The translations under genes were made by a program, and so were the position numbers. DNA of 9,725 nucleotides from Candidatus Sumerlaeota bacterium (GTDB lineage: Bacteria > Sumerlaeota > Sumerlaeia > JADFCT01). Location: assembly GCA_026398575.1 (NCBI GenBank), contig JAPLSP010000698.1, positions 1 to 9,725 of the forward strand, given 5' to 3'. The notes below the pieces were generated by a model. It was not told the origin of the DNA and did no database searches. It saw nothing but the letters and a program-made list of their open reading frames with translations. Of the stretch, positions 1-6,390 are shown one piece after another. Positions within the stretch are counted from its first letter, which is position 1. Each line of letters starts with the position of its first letter.

Positions 1-243
1 CTCGACGCCATATACAAGAAGATGAAAGATCAGGGGGATGTTGGGATGTTGGGATGTTGGCATTGCTGGGACTGTCGCCGCCGCGCAAGCCGGAATCAGC
101 CGCCGCGTGGGGGCGTTCAGGATGCGCCAGCAAGATGCTGGCGCTCCCAGTGCTGGCGCTCCCAGTGCTGGCGCTCCCAGTGCTGGCGCTCCCAGCGCTG
201 GCGCGGCTGGTTCGAGCCTTTCAGTTCTTGCCCGAGGCGATGA
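1..243 (+). CDS. Possible C-terminal end of a plus-strand gene (partial, doubtful)
   Basis: The first plus-strand frame is open from the left edge to a TGA at 241-243. Its first residues (LDAIYKKMKDQGD) read like a normal amphipathic helix of a real protein. After about residue 13 it runs into the GGGATGTT and 15-bp repeats, and becomes a Cys/Trp/Arg-rich low-complexity string (WRSQC repeats) unlike a folded protein. One reading is that a gene entering from the left lost its own stop and reads through repeat DNA. The other is that the whole frame is chance. No family is recognised and the start lies outside the window. It overlaps the end of the minus-strand gene at 221-613 by 23 bases, which argues mildly against it. 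Confidence 0.25.
   Translation, partial: LDAIYKKMKDQGDVGMLGCWHCWDCRRRASRNQPPRGGVQDAPARCWRSQCWRSQCWRSQCWRSQRWRGWFEPFSSCPRR
35..58. repeat. Three tandem copies of an 8-bp unit (GGGATGTT)
   Basis: GGGATGTT occurs three times without a mismatch at 35-42, 43-50 and 51-58, followed by GG at 59-60 and preceded by extra G residues at 33-34. The regularly spaced G runs could in principle form a G-rich structure on the plus strand. Because 8 is not a multiple of 3, the repeat shifts frame with copy number, so it is unlikely to be selected as coding sequence. Confidence 0.85.
124..144. repeat. Perfect 9-bp inverted repeat with a 3-base loop
   Basis: The arms GCGCCAGCA (124-132) and TGCTGGCGC (136-144) are exactly complementary around AGA (133-135). 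The right arm is also the beginning of the first 15-bp tandem unit, so the tandem array looks like expansion from one arm of the hairpin. It lies just downstream of the minus-strand stub gene and could act as a 3' hairpin. There is no T tract, so a classical intrinsic terminator is not supported. Confidence 0.8.
136..204. repeat. 15-bp tandem repeat, four perfect copies plus a degenerate fifth
   Basis: The unit TGCTGGCGCTCCCAG is repeated exactly at 136-150, 151-165, 166-180 and 181-195. A partial copy, CGCTGGCGC, follows at 196-204. The period is a multiple of three, so every frame gives a regular pentapeptide (for example LALPV on plus, SASTG on minus), but no frame here is a convincing gene. 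Four identical copies indicate recent slippage or unequal exchange. The array begins 12 bases after the start of the hairpin at 124-144. Confidence 0.95.
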
Positions 244-613
244 TGGCGTCAATACACTCGATGGCGATTTTGAGGAATTCTTCATCCCCAGTGGCCTCTG
301 CGCCCGCCAGTGCCCCGTCCAAGGAATAGCTGGAGAAATAGATCCCGCTGAGGTCGCCGCCCTTGCAGGTCTTCAGCGTTCCCGCCCTTTCAGCCCTCAG
401 CGACTCCATCGCTTTGAGGGCAAATGATTTCACGTCGTCGTTTGAAACGGGGGCGATGGGCTTTTCCGCAGCGAGCTGGGATGAGGCGAGTTGGGATAAG
501 GCGAGTTGGGATGAAGCGAGCGTTGTCGTGGGGTTGTCATTCCCATACGCCGCCCAGAAAGCCAGCAGACATAATGTCACGAGAGGCATCAATCGCATGG
601 GAAATCTTCTCAT
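221..613 (-). CDS. Short secreted protein, probably the N-terminal stub of an alpha/alpha-toroid protein
   Basis: This encodes 130 residues from the ATG at 613 (MRRFPMRLMPLV). An ATG at 598 (MRLMPLV), preceded by GAGAAG, is an equally good start. An in-frame ATG at 754 adds 47 residues with no signal-peptide character and would put the export signal internally, so it is disfavoured. The N-terminus is a clear signal peptide: basic residues, then the hydrophobic run LMPLVTLCLLAFWAAYG. Next comes a low-complexity stretch (SSQLA, LSQLA, SSQLA), then helical sequence containing DLSGIYFSSYSLDGALAGAEATGD. That last pattern resembles the first helical hairpin of secreted toroid enzymes. The stop comes right after IIASGKN, where such proteins normally continue for hundreds of residues, and tandem repeats begin at once. 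It is probably a truncated remnant, though it could be a small genuine exported protein. No function can be assigned. Confidence 0.6.
   Translation of the reverse strand: MRRFPMRLMPLVTLCLLAFWAAYGNDNPTTTLASSQLALSQLASSQLAAEKPIAPVSNDDVKSFALKAMESLRAERAGTLKTCKGGDLSGIYFSSYSLDGALAGAEATGDEEFLKIAIECIDAIIASGKN
471..520 (-). repeat. Intragenic 15-bp repeat encoding SSQLA
   Basis: Plus-strand units at 471-485, 486-500 and 501-515 (GCGAGTTGGGATGAA and close variants), with a partial unit at 516-520, encode SSQLA-LSQLA-SSQLA on the minus strand between the signal peptide and the helical part of the stub protein. Copies differ by one to three bases, so this array is older than the perfect array at 136-195, although both have a 15-bp period. 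It probably forms a flexible linker. Confidence 0.8.
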
Positions 614-741
614 AGTGCAAGGGCGCCTCACCTGATTGGGATGCGGATCAGACCTTCTTCTGATTTCGGCGATTGTTCTCTCGAGCGCATCGTCATTGGC
701 CGTCACAGACCGTGCTGCATGAGACGCCATGACCACGCCCT

Positions 742-779
742 TCGGCGCGATCAATGCAAGGCGGACGCGGCATGAGAAA
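742..779 (-). promoter_or_regulatory. Leader-like motif shared with 7597-7635 (copy A)
   Basis: On the minus strand this region reads TCTCATGCC, then GCGTC, then ATTGATCGCGCCGA, in the same order as at 7597-7635. The 14-bp core TCGGCGCGATCAAT (plus strand, 742-755) is identical in both. A TACAAT hexamer (785-780, minus) lies directly upstream and could be a -10 box, but no good -35 box is visible. That hexamer sits in a small AT-rich hairpin (776-782 with 788-794). The motif lies about 130-165 bases upstream of the stub gene. The rest of 614-819 contains no gene that I can support. Confidence 0.4.
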
Positions 780-819
780 ATTGTATGAATTTTCAGACGC
801 GCATAATAGCAATCATGCT

Positions 820-3819
820 TTATGAAGAGAATAAAGAGGCTGCTATTTGATCCACATCCGCTTCTTCTTGAGGGCTCTTCGCCAATTCATTTCTCTCTCT
901 CAATCCATGCAGAGCCATTGAGAGTTTTGCCAATCGGGTGTGGCGCTTGTCGTTTTGAGAAAAAAGAGGGATGCCAATATGCGCCATAATTGATGGCGAG
1001 CCAAAGCCGCGTCCAGCCGCGGAATAGGACTTGATAAAATTCCGTATTGCATGGGAATTGATAACCGCGCAGAGATAATGAGCTTCTTGCTCACTATCGG
1101 TTGAAAAAATGGAAGTGGTATCCGTTGGAATAACCTTTTTCCAGCCGAAGGGTGTTTTCGCATCGGAGATAACCGCGGCATGAATATCATTCGTCATGCG
1201 CTTCCATACGACCTTATATCTTGCAAAGGTATAGGGGCCAATTGCGAACATGGCATAAAAAGCCGTTCGTTCCGCCAATTGCCGCACAGTTCGTGAACCG
1301 CGCGATAGCAAAATATCTTTAAAATGCGTCAGGTAGCCATAGGTTCGCGGCCACTGTGTTCGCATCTTCTCAATCGGATAAGGCGCGCGCGTAGAAGGGT
1401 CTTGCGACACTAGAATAAACGCTTGGGGAAATGCTCCCCATCTTTCCACATCGGCGCCACAGACGGCTGGAAATACTAAATCCGGTTCAATCGTTTCCTG
1501 AATATCGGGGATTTTGCGCTTCCCGCGTTCCGTCATATTGCGAACGACCAAGTTTCCATTATGAAGCGTCTGAATGATGGACAGCCAAAAAACCCCATAA
1601 GGCTCAACGCGCGCGCCGAGTCGCGCTTGGTAAGGGTTGAGTCCTTCGATGTGAGGTGAGTCTTTTTCATGCTTGGGATATGTTCTCCAGGAACCGGTTG
1701 CTTTTCCAATGGGCTGGGCAATTAATTGCTTTTTTTCTAACAAGGCCTGCGCGTTTTTCCAGTGCTCGCGCATTGGGATTTTCCCTGAGCCTTTTTTGCG
1801 CATCCAGACGGTATAAGGCACGGGATATTTTGTTTCTTCCCCTTTTCGAATGATAATGAGAGAAGTTTTATTCGCGGCGCCTTCAAAAGGCTGAACGCTC
1901 GCAAGATCATGCGCTTTAAGCACTCGGAATGGTTCTCGCTCTCTCAGGCGAAAACGCCGGAATCCTTCGCCGGCGCCTTTGGATTTAAAGACCTCCTGCG
2001 TGATAAGAAATCCTAAAAGACCTTTATGTTTTACATAATTATCCACGCACGCGTACAGGAACAGCATGGAAAAATCTTTTTCGCCGCCGCCCAGCCTTGC
2101 TGCATGACCTTTTAGCGAAAACAAGCCGTATTCCTCCCACATTGGCATAGTTGCTTCGCGATATTCGGGCGAGAGATAGGCCCAGCGTATCCAAGGAGGA
2201 TTGCCGATGACGAAATCAAATTTGCCAGCGGCCAAAGGAGCGAAGGCGTTTTTCAAGAAGCGAGCCCAAATGCCATTACGTCCATTATTTTCCGGCCAAA
2301 GCACGGCATCCGCCAGATAGATTGGAATTTCAATCTGCTGTAAATCCAAGGCGAATTCTCCCAAGGCGAACAAATAATTGGTTCGCGCGGCAATGACGGC
2401 TAAAGGATTAAGATCGAATCCCCAGATATTGGATAAAATGTGTTTCACCGCCGCCTTTGAAGAAATCCTGTTTTCTCTGCAGTATTTCCTGGCAAGCTGA
2501 ATGGCCAATACTAAAAATGTTCCCGATCCGCAAGCCGGATCGAGAAATCTTTTGGCGGGATTGCCATCATATCCCGTTTCTGTGATGGCCAATTCCGCCA
2601 GCCAATCCGGCGTATAATATTCACCTAATTTATGGCGCACTTCGCGGGGAACCAAATATTGGTAAAGCTTTTTCAGCAGGTCTCTGAGATTTTCAGGGGC
2701 TATTGCGCCTGTCGCTGGTTCAAATTCCGCCAGCGCGCGCGCCATTTCGCGAATGGATTCCTCAAGGCGTGGCGAAAATGCATCCAGATACCAGCGAAAA
2801 AAATCTCCTTCCAGGAAGTTGGTAATGCCCCGTCGCGCATAAACGCCGCCATTTTCAATTTCGCTGAGCTGCTGAATGATGTTTGTTTTTCCGCTGTGGG
2901 TTAGATCATCGCAAAAAGAAGTCTTATAAGCGGATTCAGAAAGCATTAGCAGATCGGCGGCAATGAATTTCATTATCAAAACGAAGTAGGTATGAACCGA
3001 AAAAAGCATCTCCTGAAAGCCCACGTCGGAATCAACTTTATAAAGGTCACGAAGCGCTTGCGCCTCCTGAATCTGATGTCCCGTCAATTGCTCGCCATAA
3101 ACAATGCCAAACAAGCGCTTCCATTCATTCAGAAACGTATGGACACGGGGCGCTCGCTCCCAATTCTTTAGCGCATCCGTCAAAGCGGATACCATACGCG
3201 GCGCGAGGGCGCCATAAGGCCCAAAAACTTCTTCTAAGCTGTCGGCGGATAATAATCGGCGGGAAAGCGCCCGCAAATGAGTCAAAAGAGTTCGGGCGCT
3301 TTCGATATCAAATAGGTAAGGTCCTGAGCGATGAAAATCCTTGGATGCAAGCTCCGTCTTGAAGTCAACTTTATCGCCGCGATAATGGACAAAAAAAATC
3401 GTTTCACCGTCAAATCCAATTCCAACAAGGCGTGGATCCTGGAGGTAAAGCGTATCTTTGCGCTCCGCAGCCTCGCCTTGCATGTAGCCAACGAGCTGGG
3501 CGAAAGCATGCTCGATTGCCGCAGGGGATCGAAACGCAGATGGCGCCTCATACTCAATGATAACCTGACCATGGATAACATCCGTTCGACCTCCCTGAAA
3601 AATTGATTTTTCATATTGAGGTCGCAACGAAATGCCAATGTCTTTGCACAACGGCGCGAGAGCTTTTTCAAATCCTATTTTTAAATCCTCTTCAGTTCGG
3701 CTTCGTTGAATGAGAGCCTTCGTGGCGGCCACCAGCTTATTGGCAATCTGATTAAAAGATTCCTGCGGCGAGAGAATTTCATCCGCAAAGAGAGAGGCTT
3801 GGTTATAAGGTACAGTCAT
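820..3819 (-). CDS. Eco57I/type IIG-like restriction enzyme with N6-adenine DNA methyltransferase domain
   Basis: This 999-residue single chain probably recognises a specific DNA sequence, methylates adenine using S-adenosylmethionine, and may also cut DNA. Residues about 60-115 look like a PD-(D/E)XK nuclease core: GRTD with D80, then IIEYE (E89, E91), then AFAQLVGYM. The usual E-x-K lysine is replaced by Glu, giving E-x-E. Residues about 380-620 form the methylase domain: KLGEYYTP (398-404), motif I LDPACGSGTF (426-435), GFDLNP (468-472) and catalytic motif IV NPPW (540-543). Residues about 640-960 look like a target-recognition region. No separate specificity or helicase gene is seen beside it, favouring the one-polypeptide type. 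The start follows the antitoxin stop by 2 nt and lacks a strong ribosome site, so translation is probably coupled. Codon usage is visibly AT-richer than in the lyase gene, consistent with horizontal transfer. An orphan methylase, or the methylase of a larger defence system, is an alternative. Confidence 0.88.
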   Translation of the reverse strand: MTVPYNQASLFADEILSPQESFNQIANKLVAATKALIQRSRTEEDLKIGFEKALAPLCKDIGISLRPQYEKSIFQGGRTDVIHGQVIIEYEAPSAFRSPAAIEHAFAQLVGYMQGEAAERKDTLYLQDPRLVGIGFDGETIFFVHYRGDKVDFKTELASKDFHRSGPYLFDIESARTLLTHLRALSRRLLSADSLEEVFGPYGALAPRMVSALTDALKNWERAPRVHTFLNEWKRLFGIVYGEQLTGHQIQEAQALRDLYKVDSDVGFQEMLFSVHTYFVLIMKFIAADLLMLSESAYKTSFCDDLTHSGKTNIIQQLSEIENGGVYARRGITNFLEGDFFRWYLDAFSPRLEESIREMARALAEFEPATGAIAPENLRDLLKKLYQYLVPREVRHKLGEYYTPDWLAELAITETGYDGNPAKRFLDPACGSGTFLVLAIQLARKYCRENRISSKAAVKHILSNIWGFDLNPLAVIAARTNYLFALGEFALDLQQIEIPIYLADAVLWPENNGRNGIWARFLKNAFAPLAAGKFDFVIGNPPWIRWAYLSPEYREATMPMWEEYGLFSLKGHAARLGGGEKDFSMLFLYACVDNYVKHKGLLGFLITQEVFKSKGAGEGFRRFRLREREPFRVLKAHDLASVQPFEGAANKTSLIIIRKGEETKYPVPYTVWMRKKGSGKIPMREHWKNAQALLEKKQLIAQPIGKATGSWRTYPKHEKDSPHIEGLNPYQARLGARVEPYGVFWLSIIQTLHNGNLVVRNMTERGKRKIPDIQETIEPDLVFPAVCGADVERWGAFPQAFILVSQDPSTRAPYPIEKMRTQWPRTYGYLTHFKDILLSRGSRTVRQLAERTAFYAMFAIGPYTFARYKVVWKRMTNDIHAAVISDAKTPFGWKKVIPTDTTSIFSTDSEQEAHYLCAVINSHAIRNFIKSYSAAGRGFGSPSIMAHIGIPLFSQNDKRHTRLAKLSMALHGLRERNELAKSPQEEADVDQIAASLFSS

Positions 3820-3821
3820 TA

Positions 3822-4058
3822 TTATAGCTCATCGCCAGGAAGGGGCGCACAGTGTGGAACCTTGGCCAGCGCCTTCCTGAATTTGATGCGGCTGCCGCGC
3901 GTAGCGCGGACCTCCAGGTAGTCATCGGTGGCGAGCGCGGAAATTTTTTCGGCTAACGCTGTTGTGATCATTTGATTGACAGAAACGTGATCCCGTTTGG
4001 CAAGTTCTCTGGCCTTGCCGTGCAAAGAATCTGGAATGCGCAAGCTTAGGGTACTCAT
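3822..4058 (-). CDS. Ribbon-helix-helix antitoxin-like protein (HicB/CopG type)
   Basis: This 78-residue protein begins MSTLSLRIPDSLH, the typical strand of a ribbon-helix-helix DNA-binding fold. Two helices follow (about 10-23 and 26-42, the latter SVNQMITTALAEKISAL). Such proteins bind DNA as dimers and repress their own operon, while an acidic or flexible tail (here about residues 46-78) neutralises a toxin. The tail pattern DDYLEVRATRGSR followed by FRKALAKVP is of the kind I associate with antitoxins paired with PIN-domain toxins. The start is well supported by GGAGG seven bases before the ATG. That ATG shares its A with the TAA of the upstream PIN remnant (TAATG), the usual translational coupling of a toxin-antitoxin pair. 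The methyltransferase follows after 2 nt. All parts appear intact, so it may still be made although its toxin is broken. Confidence 0.85.
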   Translation of the reverse strand: MSTLSLRIPDSLHGKARELAKRDHVSVNQMITTALAEKISALATDDYLEVRATRGSRIKFRKALAKVPHCAPLPGDEL

Positions 4059-4167
4059 TATTGTCCTCCAATTTTCTTTATTAATTCCGAAGGAGACACG
4101 ACTCTCAGATTGAATAAAGAGCGGAGTAGATCACGTTCGTATCCAGGACGACTCGAACGCCTGCCAT
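4058..4167 (-). pseudogene. PIN-domain toxin gene remnant with internal deletion
   Basis: Two pieces of a PIN-family ribonuclease toxin remain. The ATG at 4167-4165, preceded by GTGGAG, opens MAGVRVVLDTNVIYSAL, the PIN N-terminus with its first metal-binding aspartate (LDTN). This frame hits a TGA at 4107-4105 after 20 codons. Immediately afterwards a different frame reads LRVVSPSELIKKIGGQ and stops at 4060-4058, matching the usual PIN C-terminal strand and helix (V-x-x-P-x-E-[FL]). Intact family members have roughly 130-150 residues, so the central part, with the remaining catalytic acidic residues, has been deleted and the frame changed. The order (toxin, then antitoxin, with TAATG overlap) is preserved. 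A 63-codon frame from a TTG at 4249 crosses the same DNA, but upstream of the join it has no PIN character and I do not regard it as a gene. The remnant should have no ribonuclease activity. Confidence 0.72.
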
Positions 4168-4186
4168 AATGCTCCACAATGATAAT

Positions 4187-4215
4187 GATATATGCCGCCG
4201 CGACAATACTGTGAG
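4187..4215 (-). promoter_or_regulatory. Possible promoter of the PIN remnant-RHH-methyltransferase unit
   Basis: On the minus strand CTCACA (4215-4210) is followed, after exactly 17 bases, by TATATC (4192-4187). Each matches the sigma-70 consensus at four of six positions. The start of transcription would fall near 4180, a few bases before the GTGGAG ribosome site of the PIN remnant. An alternative, TTGACT near 4249 with TAAACT, has a 19-base spacer. The position suits an autoregulated toxin-antitoxin promoter, but the hexamers are weak. Confidence 0.3.
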
Positions 4216-4291
4216 CGGAGTTTAGCGCCATTGCTGTGCGCAAAGTCAAGGGTCTTCATTCCCTGTTCATTCCCCGTAATTCGCTGTATTT

Positions 4292-4307
4292 CCGCTCGAA
4301 ATAGCGG
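4292..4307 (-). terminator. Weak hairpin just after the lyase gene
   Basis: On the minus strand CCGCT and AGCGG pair around a six-base loop (ATTTCG), three bases after the lyase stop codon. The stem is only five base pairs and AAATAC rather than a T run follows, so intrinsic termination is uncertain. It is the only hairpin I see between the lyase and the toxin-antitoxin region. Confidence 0.25.
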
Positions 4308-4310
4308 CCC

Positions 4311-6266
4311 TCAATTTTGCTTTGCAGGCGTGATCGTGAAGACCACCTTGCCTTTGACTTGCGGGCTGCTCAGGTTGATGCCGATGCGCGTCGGGAGGGT
4401 TTTGCCGTGGGCTTCTTCTTTGATCGTTTCTGAAGAGACCTTGAAGGGGACGCCGCCGGTTTCGATCGCCACCTTCACCGTCTCCTTCTTGCTGGAGATC
4501 AGCAATTCGCGGTCGGAGAGTTGTTTCCATTGGCCGTAAGTGATGAGGGCGGAGCCGAAGGTTTGCGGGGAGGTGAAGGCGAAGTCGTCGGTCACGGTCA
4601 GGGTGCCTTCGCCCGCGCGACTATAGACAAACGTGCGCTTCAAGGTCTGAATGCCCGGCGTCTCGTAGGCGCTGCTGATGTCCATGGCGTAGGTGTCGGC
4701 CTGCTCGGTAAAGTTTTTGGCGACGATGACGGCCTTGGCCGAGGCGCCGGTCTTTTGGAGTTTGCCGGCGATCACGGGAACGGGATGGCCCCAGGAATTC
4801 AGCAGGTTGCTCTTGTAGCGGTCTTTGCTGAAGGTGCGGGCGGTATAGATTTCGCCGCCGGGATCGAGGATCAGGGTCTCATTGCCGAGAGTCACCAGGA
4901 AGCTGCCCAAGTCGTTGTGGTTGTGCGGCTCGGCGTTGTGGCCGCCTTTGAACGATACGGCCATGCGGCAGGGCGATCCCGGCAGCGGGCGGCAGTTCAA
5001 GACGCCGCCGTGTTCGAACAAGGTGTGGAGCTCGTAGAATTCCTTGTCTGCGGCCTGCGGGCGGCTCGTGGCCGAGTTGGGGCAGGAATACATCAGTGAG
5101 CTGACGAGGCCGCCGCCGGCGGTTGCGAAATCGGGGACCACGAAGTCCTTGAGGCCCAGTTCGTAGCGGCGGTTGATGTAACTCATCAGTTGCATGCCTG
5201 GCTTGGGATTCACACCGGAGTCTGCGTAGGCGGGAGCAATGTTGTTGATGAGGCGGATGCGCACGGGATAGAGCGCCGTCTCGCGCGCGCCTTCGAGATT
5301 GTAGAGATCGAGTTTTCCGTGGGTGGCCTGGAAGACCGTCTCGCACAGTTGGATGTAGTTGCCGAAGCCGTAGTTCCAGTATCCCATGCCCTCGGCGCAA
5401 TAGCCATCTCCGCCGAAGCCCCGGAGGAAATCCTTGGAGTATTTTTCGGCAGCGGCCACAAAGAAGGCGCGCTCGTTCCGGTCGGGGCAGGCGGCCAGCG
5501 CGGCTGCGACGACGCCGGCGTGGCAGACCGAGTTCCAGTTCATGTCCGCCGTGATCCACCACAGTCTCATGCCCGTGCCGTCAACAGCCTTGTGATACGG
5601 GTCGAAGATGCGCTCGCGCAGCTTCGCCGTCACCATCTGGCGCGTCTCGGCGCTGAGGCGATCGCCCAGGAGATACAGCGAGGCGGCCAGGTTCGCAGCG
5701 ATGTCATTGGAGCTGAGATCAATGGTGATTTTCTTGCCGTGATAGTCGTCCAGATTGGGATCGTGGAAGTTGTATATCCAGGTCTTTTCCTGGCATATAG
5801 AGCGCATGGCGGCTTCCAGCGGCTTCAAGAACCGCCCCTTGTTTTCGATGCATTCGGCGTGGGTGTATTGGGGGACCGTCTTGTAGCGCGCGGAGCGGCA
5901 CTTGGCATATTCCGAAGTGCGCCGGCCGGTCTGCTTAAACTGCATGTAGATTTCCTCGGTCATCTCCGGCATGGGGCTGGCGGCGGCCTTTTCGGCGTCC
6001 TTGACGACATTGGCATACGCCTTGTTGGCCGCCAGACGCTTCCACCCATCGCGGTCGGCGATCTTCGGGCCGAACGCAAAAGGCTGTTCATCGAGCATCG
6101 CCGCGATTTGCTGGATGCGCTGAGGATCAACGCCGCCTTCGAGCGGCCCGGCTGCAGTGGGCGGCGCTGAAAAGCCAAGTCCCGGCGCCATCAACGTTAT
6201 CAACGTGAAGGCCGCCGCCGCAGCTTTCAAGAGATTCCAGCTCATGGATTGAAATTTGAATTTCAT
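4311..6266 (-). CDS. Secreted heparinase II/III-family polysaccharide lyase
   Basis: This 651-residue protein probably cleaves an acidic polysaccharide (glycosaminoglycan, alginate or similar uronic-acid polymer) by beta-elimination outside the cytoplasm. Residues 1-33 form a signal peptide (basic start, then hydrophobic LLKAAAAAFTLITLMAPGLG). Residues about 50-410 are helix-rich and fit the alpha/alpha toroid of the family, with ADMNWNSVCHAG (240-251: N243, N245, H249) and GGDGYCAEGMGYWNYG (285-300) lining the expected cleft. The C-terminal beta-sandwich (Hepar_II_III type) starts near 430 with HNAEPHNHNDLGSF (443-456), then LILDPGGEIYTARTF and YKSNLLNSWGHPVPVI. His/Tyr/Asn residues in these motifs are the likely catalytic set, but I cannot align them exactly. 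The start is supported by AAGGCGG seven bases upstream; Met8 is an alternative. It appears to be transcribed alone. No transporter, sulfatase or regulator lies beside it, so the substrate is unknown. Confidence 0.85.
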   Translation of the reverse strand: MKFKFQSMSWNLLKAAAAAFTLITLMAPGLGFSAPPTAAGPLEGGVDPQRIQQIAAMLDEQPFAFGPKIADRDGWKRLAANKAYANVVKDAEKAAASPMPEMTEEIYMQFKQTGRRTSEYAKCRSARYKTVPQYTHAECIENKGRFLKPLEAAMRSICQEKTWIYNFHDPNLDDYHGKKITIDLSSNDIAANLAASLYLLGDRLSAETRQMVTAKLRERIFDPYHKAVDGTGMRLWWITADMNWNSVCHAGVVAAALAACPDRNERAFFVAAAEKYSKDFLRGFGGDGYCAEGMGYWNYGFGNYIQLCETVFQATHGKLDLYNLEGARETALYPVRIRLINNIAPAYADSGVNPKPGMQLMSYINRRYELGLKDFVVPDFATAGGGLVSSLMYSCPNSATSRPQAADKEFYELHTLFEHGGVLNCRPLPGSPCRMAVSFKGGHNAEPHNHNDLGSFLVTLGNETLILDPGGEIYTARTFSKDRYKSNLLNSWGHPVPVIAGKLQKTGASAKAVIVAKNFTEQADTYAMDISSAYETPGIQTLKRTFVYSRAGEGTLTVTDDFAFTSPQTFGSALITYGQWKQLSDRELLISSKKETVKVAIETGGVPFKVSSETIKEEAHGKTLPTRIGINLSSPQVKGKVVFTITPAKQN

Positions 6267-6293
6267 GAATATCCGCCTTTTATGGTTTCCGAA

Positions 6294-6322
6294 AATAGAG
6301 CGAAAACTCGGGCTCTTGACAA
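6294..6322 (-). promoter_or_regulatory. Likely promoter of the lyase gene
   Basis: On the minus strand TTGTCA (6322-6317) and TCTATT (6299-6294) are separated by exactly 17 bases. Transcription would start near 6286, about 20 bases before the ATG and just upstream of the AAGGCGG ribosome site. The -35 region sits in TTTGGCTTGTCAAGAG, which resembles CTGGCTTGACAAAAG at the candidate promoter of the membrane-protein gene (7658-7663), lending support to both. Confidence 0.5.
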
Positions 6323-6390
6323 GCCAAACTTCAGGATTGGCTCAGCGCGGGGCGCATTTCAGCCGAGCTCCCTTGGTGTGCTGGAAAAGG

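Noticed and set aside
35..204. CRISPR array at the left edge
   Set aside because: The repeats are 8 and 15 bp, directly abutting and without unique spacers, and no cas gene is present.
776..794. Terminator after the methyltransferase gene
   Set aside because: The seven-base-pair stem GAAAATT/AATTTTC is AT-only apart from one pair and is not followed by a T run. It also overlaps a possible -10 box.
4058..4249. 63-codon minus-strand frame starting at TTG, as a small gene in its own right
   Set aside because: Only its last 16 residues are protein-like (PIN C-terminus). The upstream portion runs out of frame through the PIN N-terminus, so it is explained by the deletion scar.
4521..5099. Long plus-strand open frame (192 codons) opposite the lyase gene
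   Set aside because: It is antisense to a well-supported lyase, has Gly/Ala/Val-rich composition typical of reverse-strand reading of GC-rich coding DNA, and shows no domain motif.
5190..6170. 326-codon plus-strand open frame opposite the lyase gene
   Set aside because: It is a shadow of the lyase codons on the other strand, with no recognisable motif and no ribosome site that I trust.
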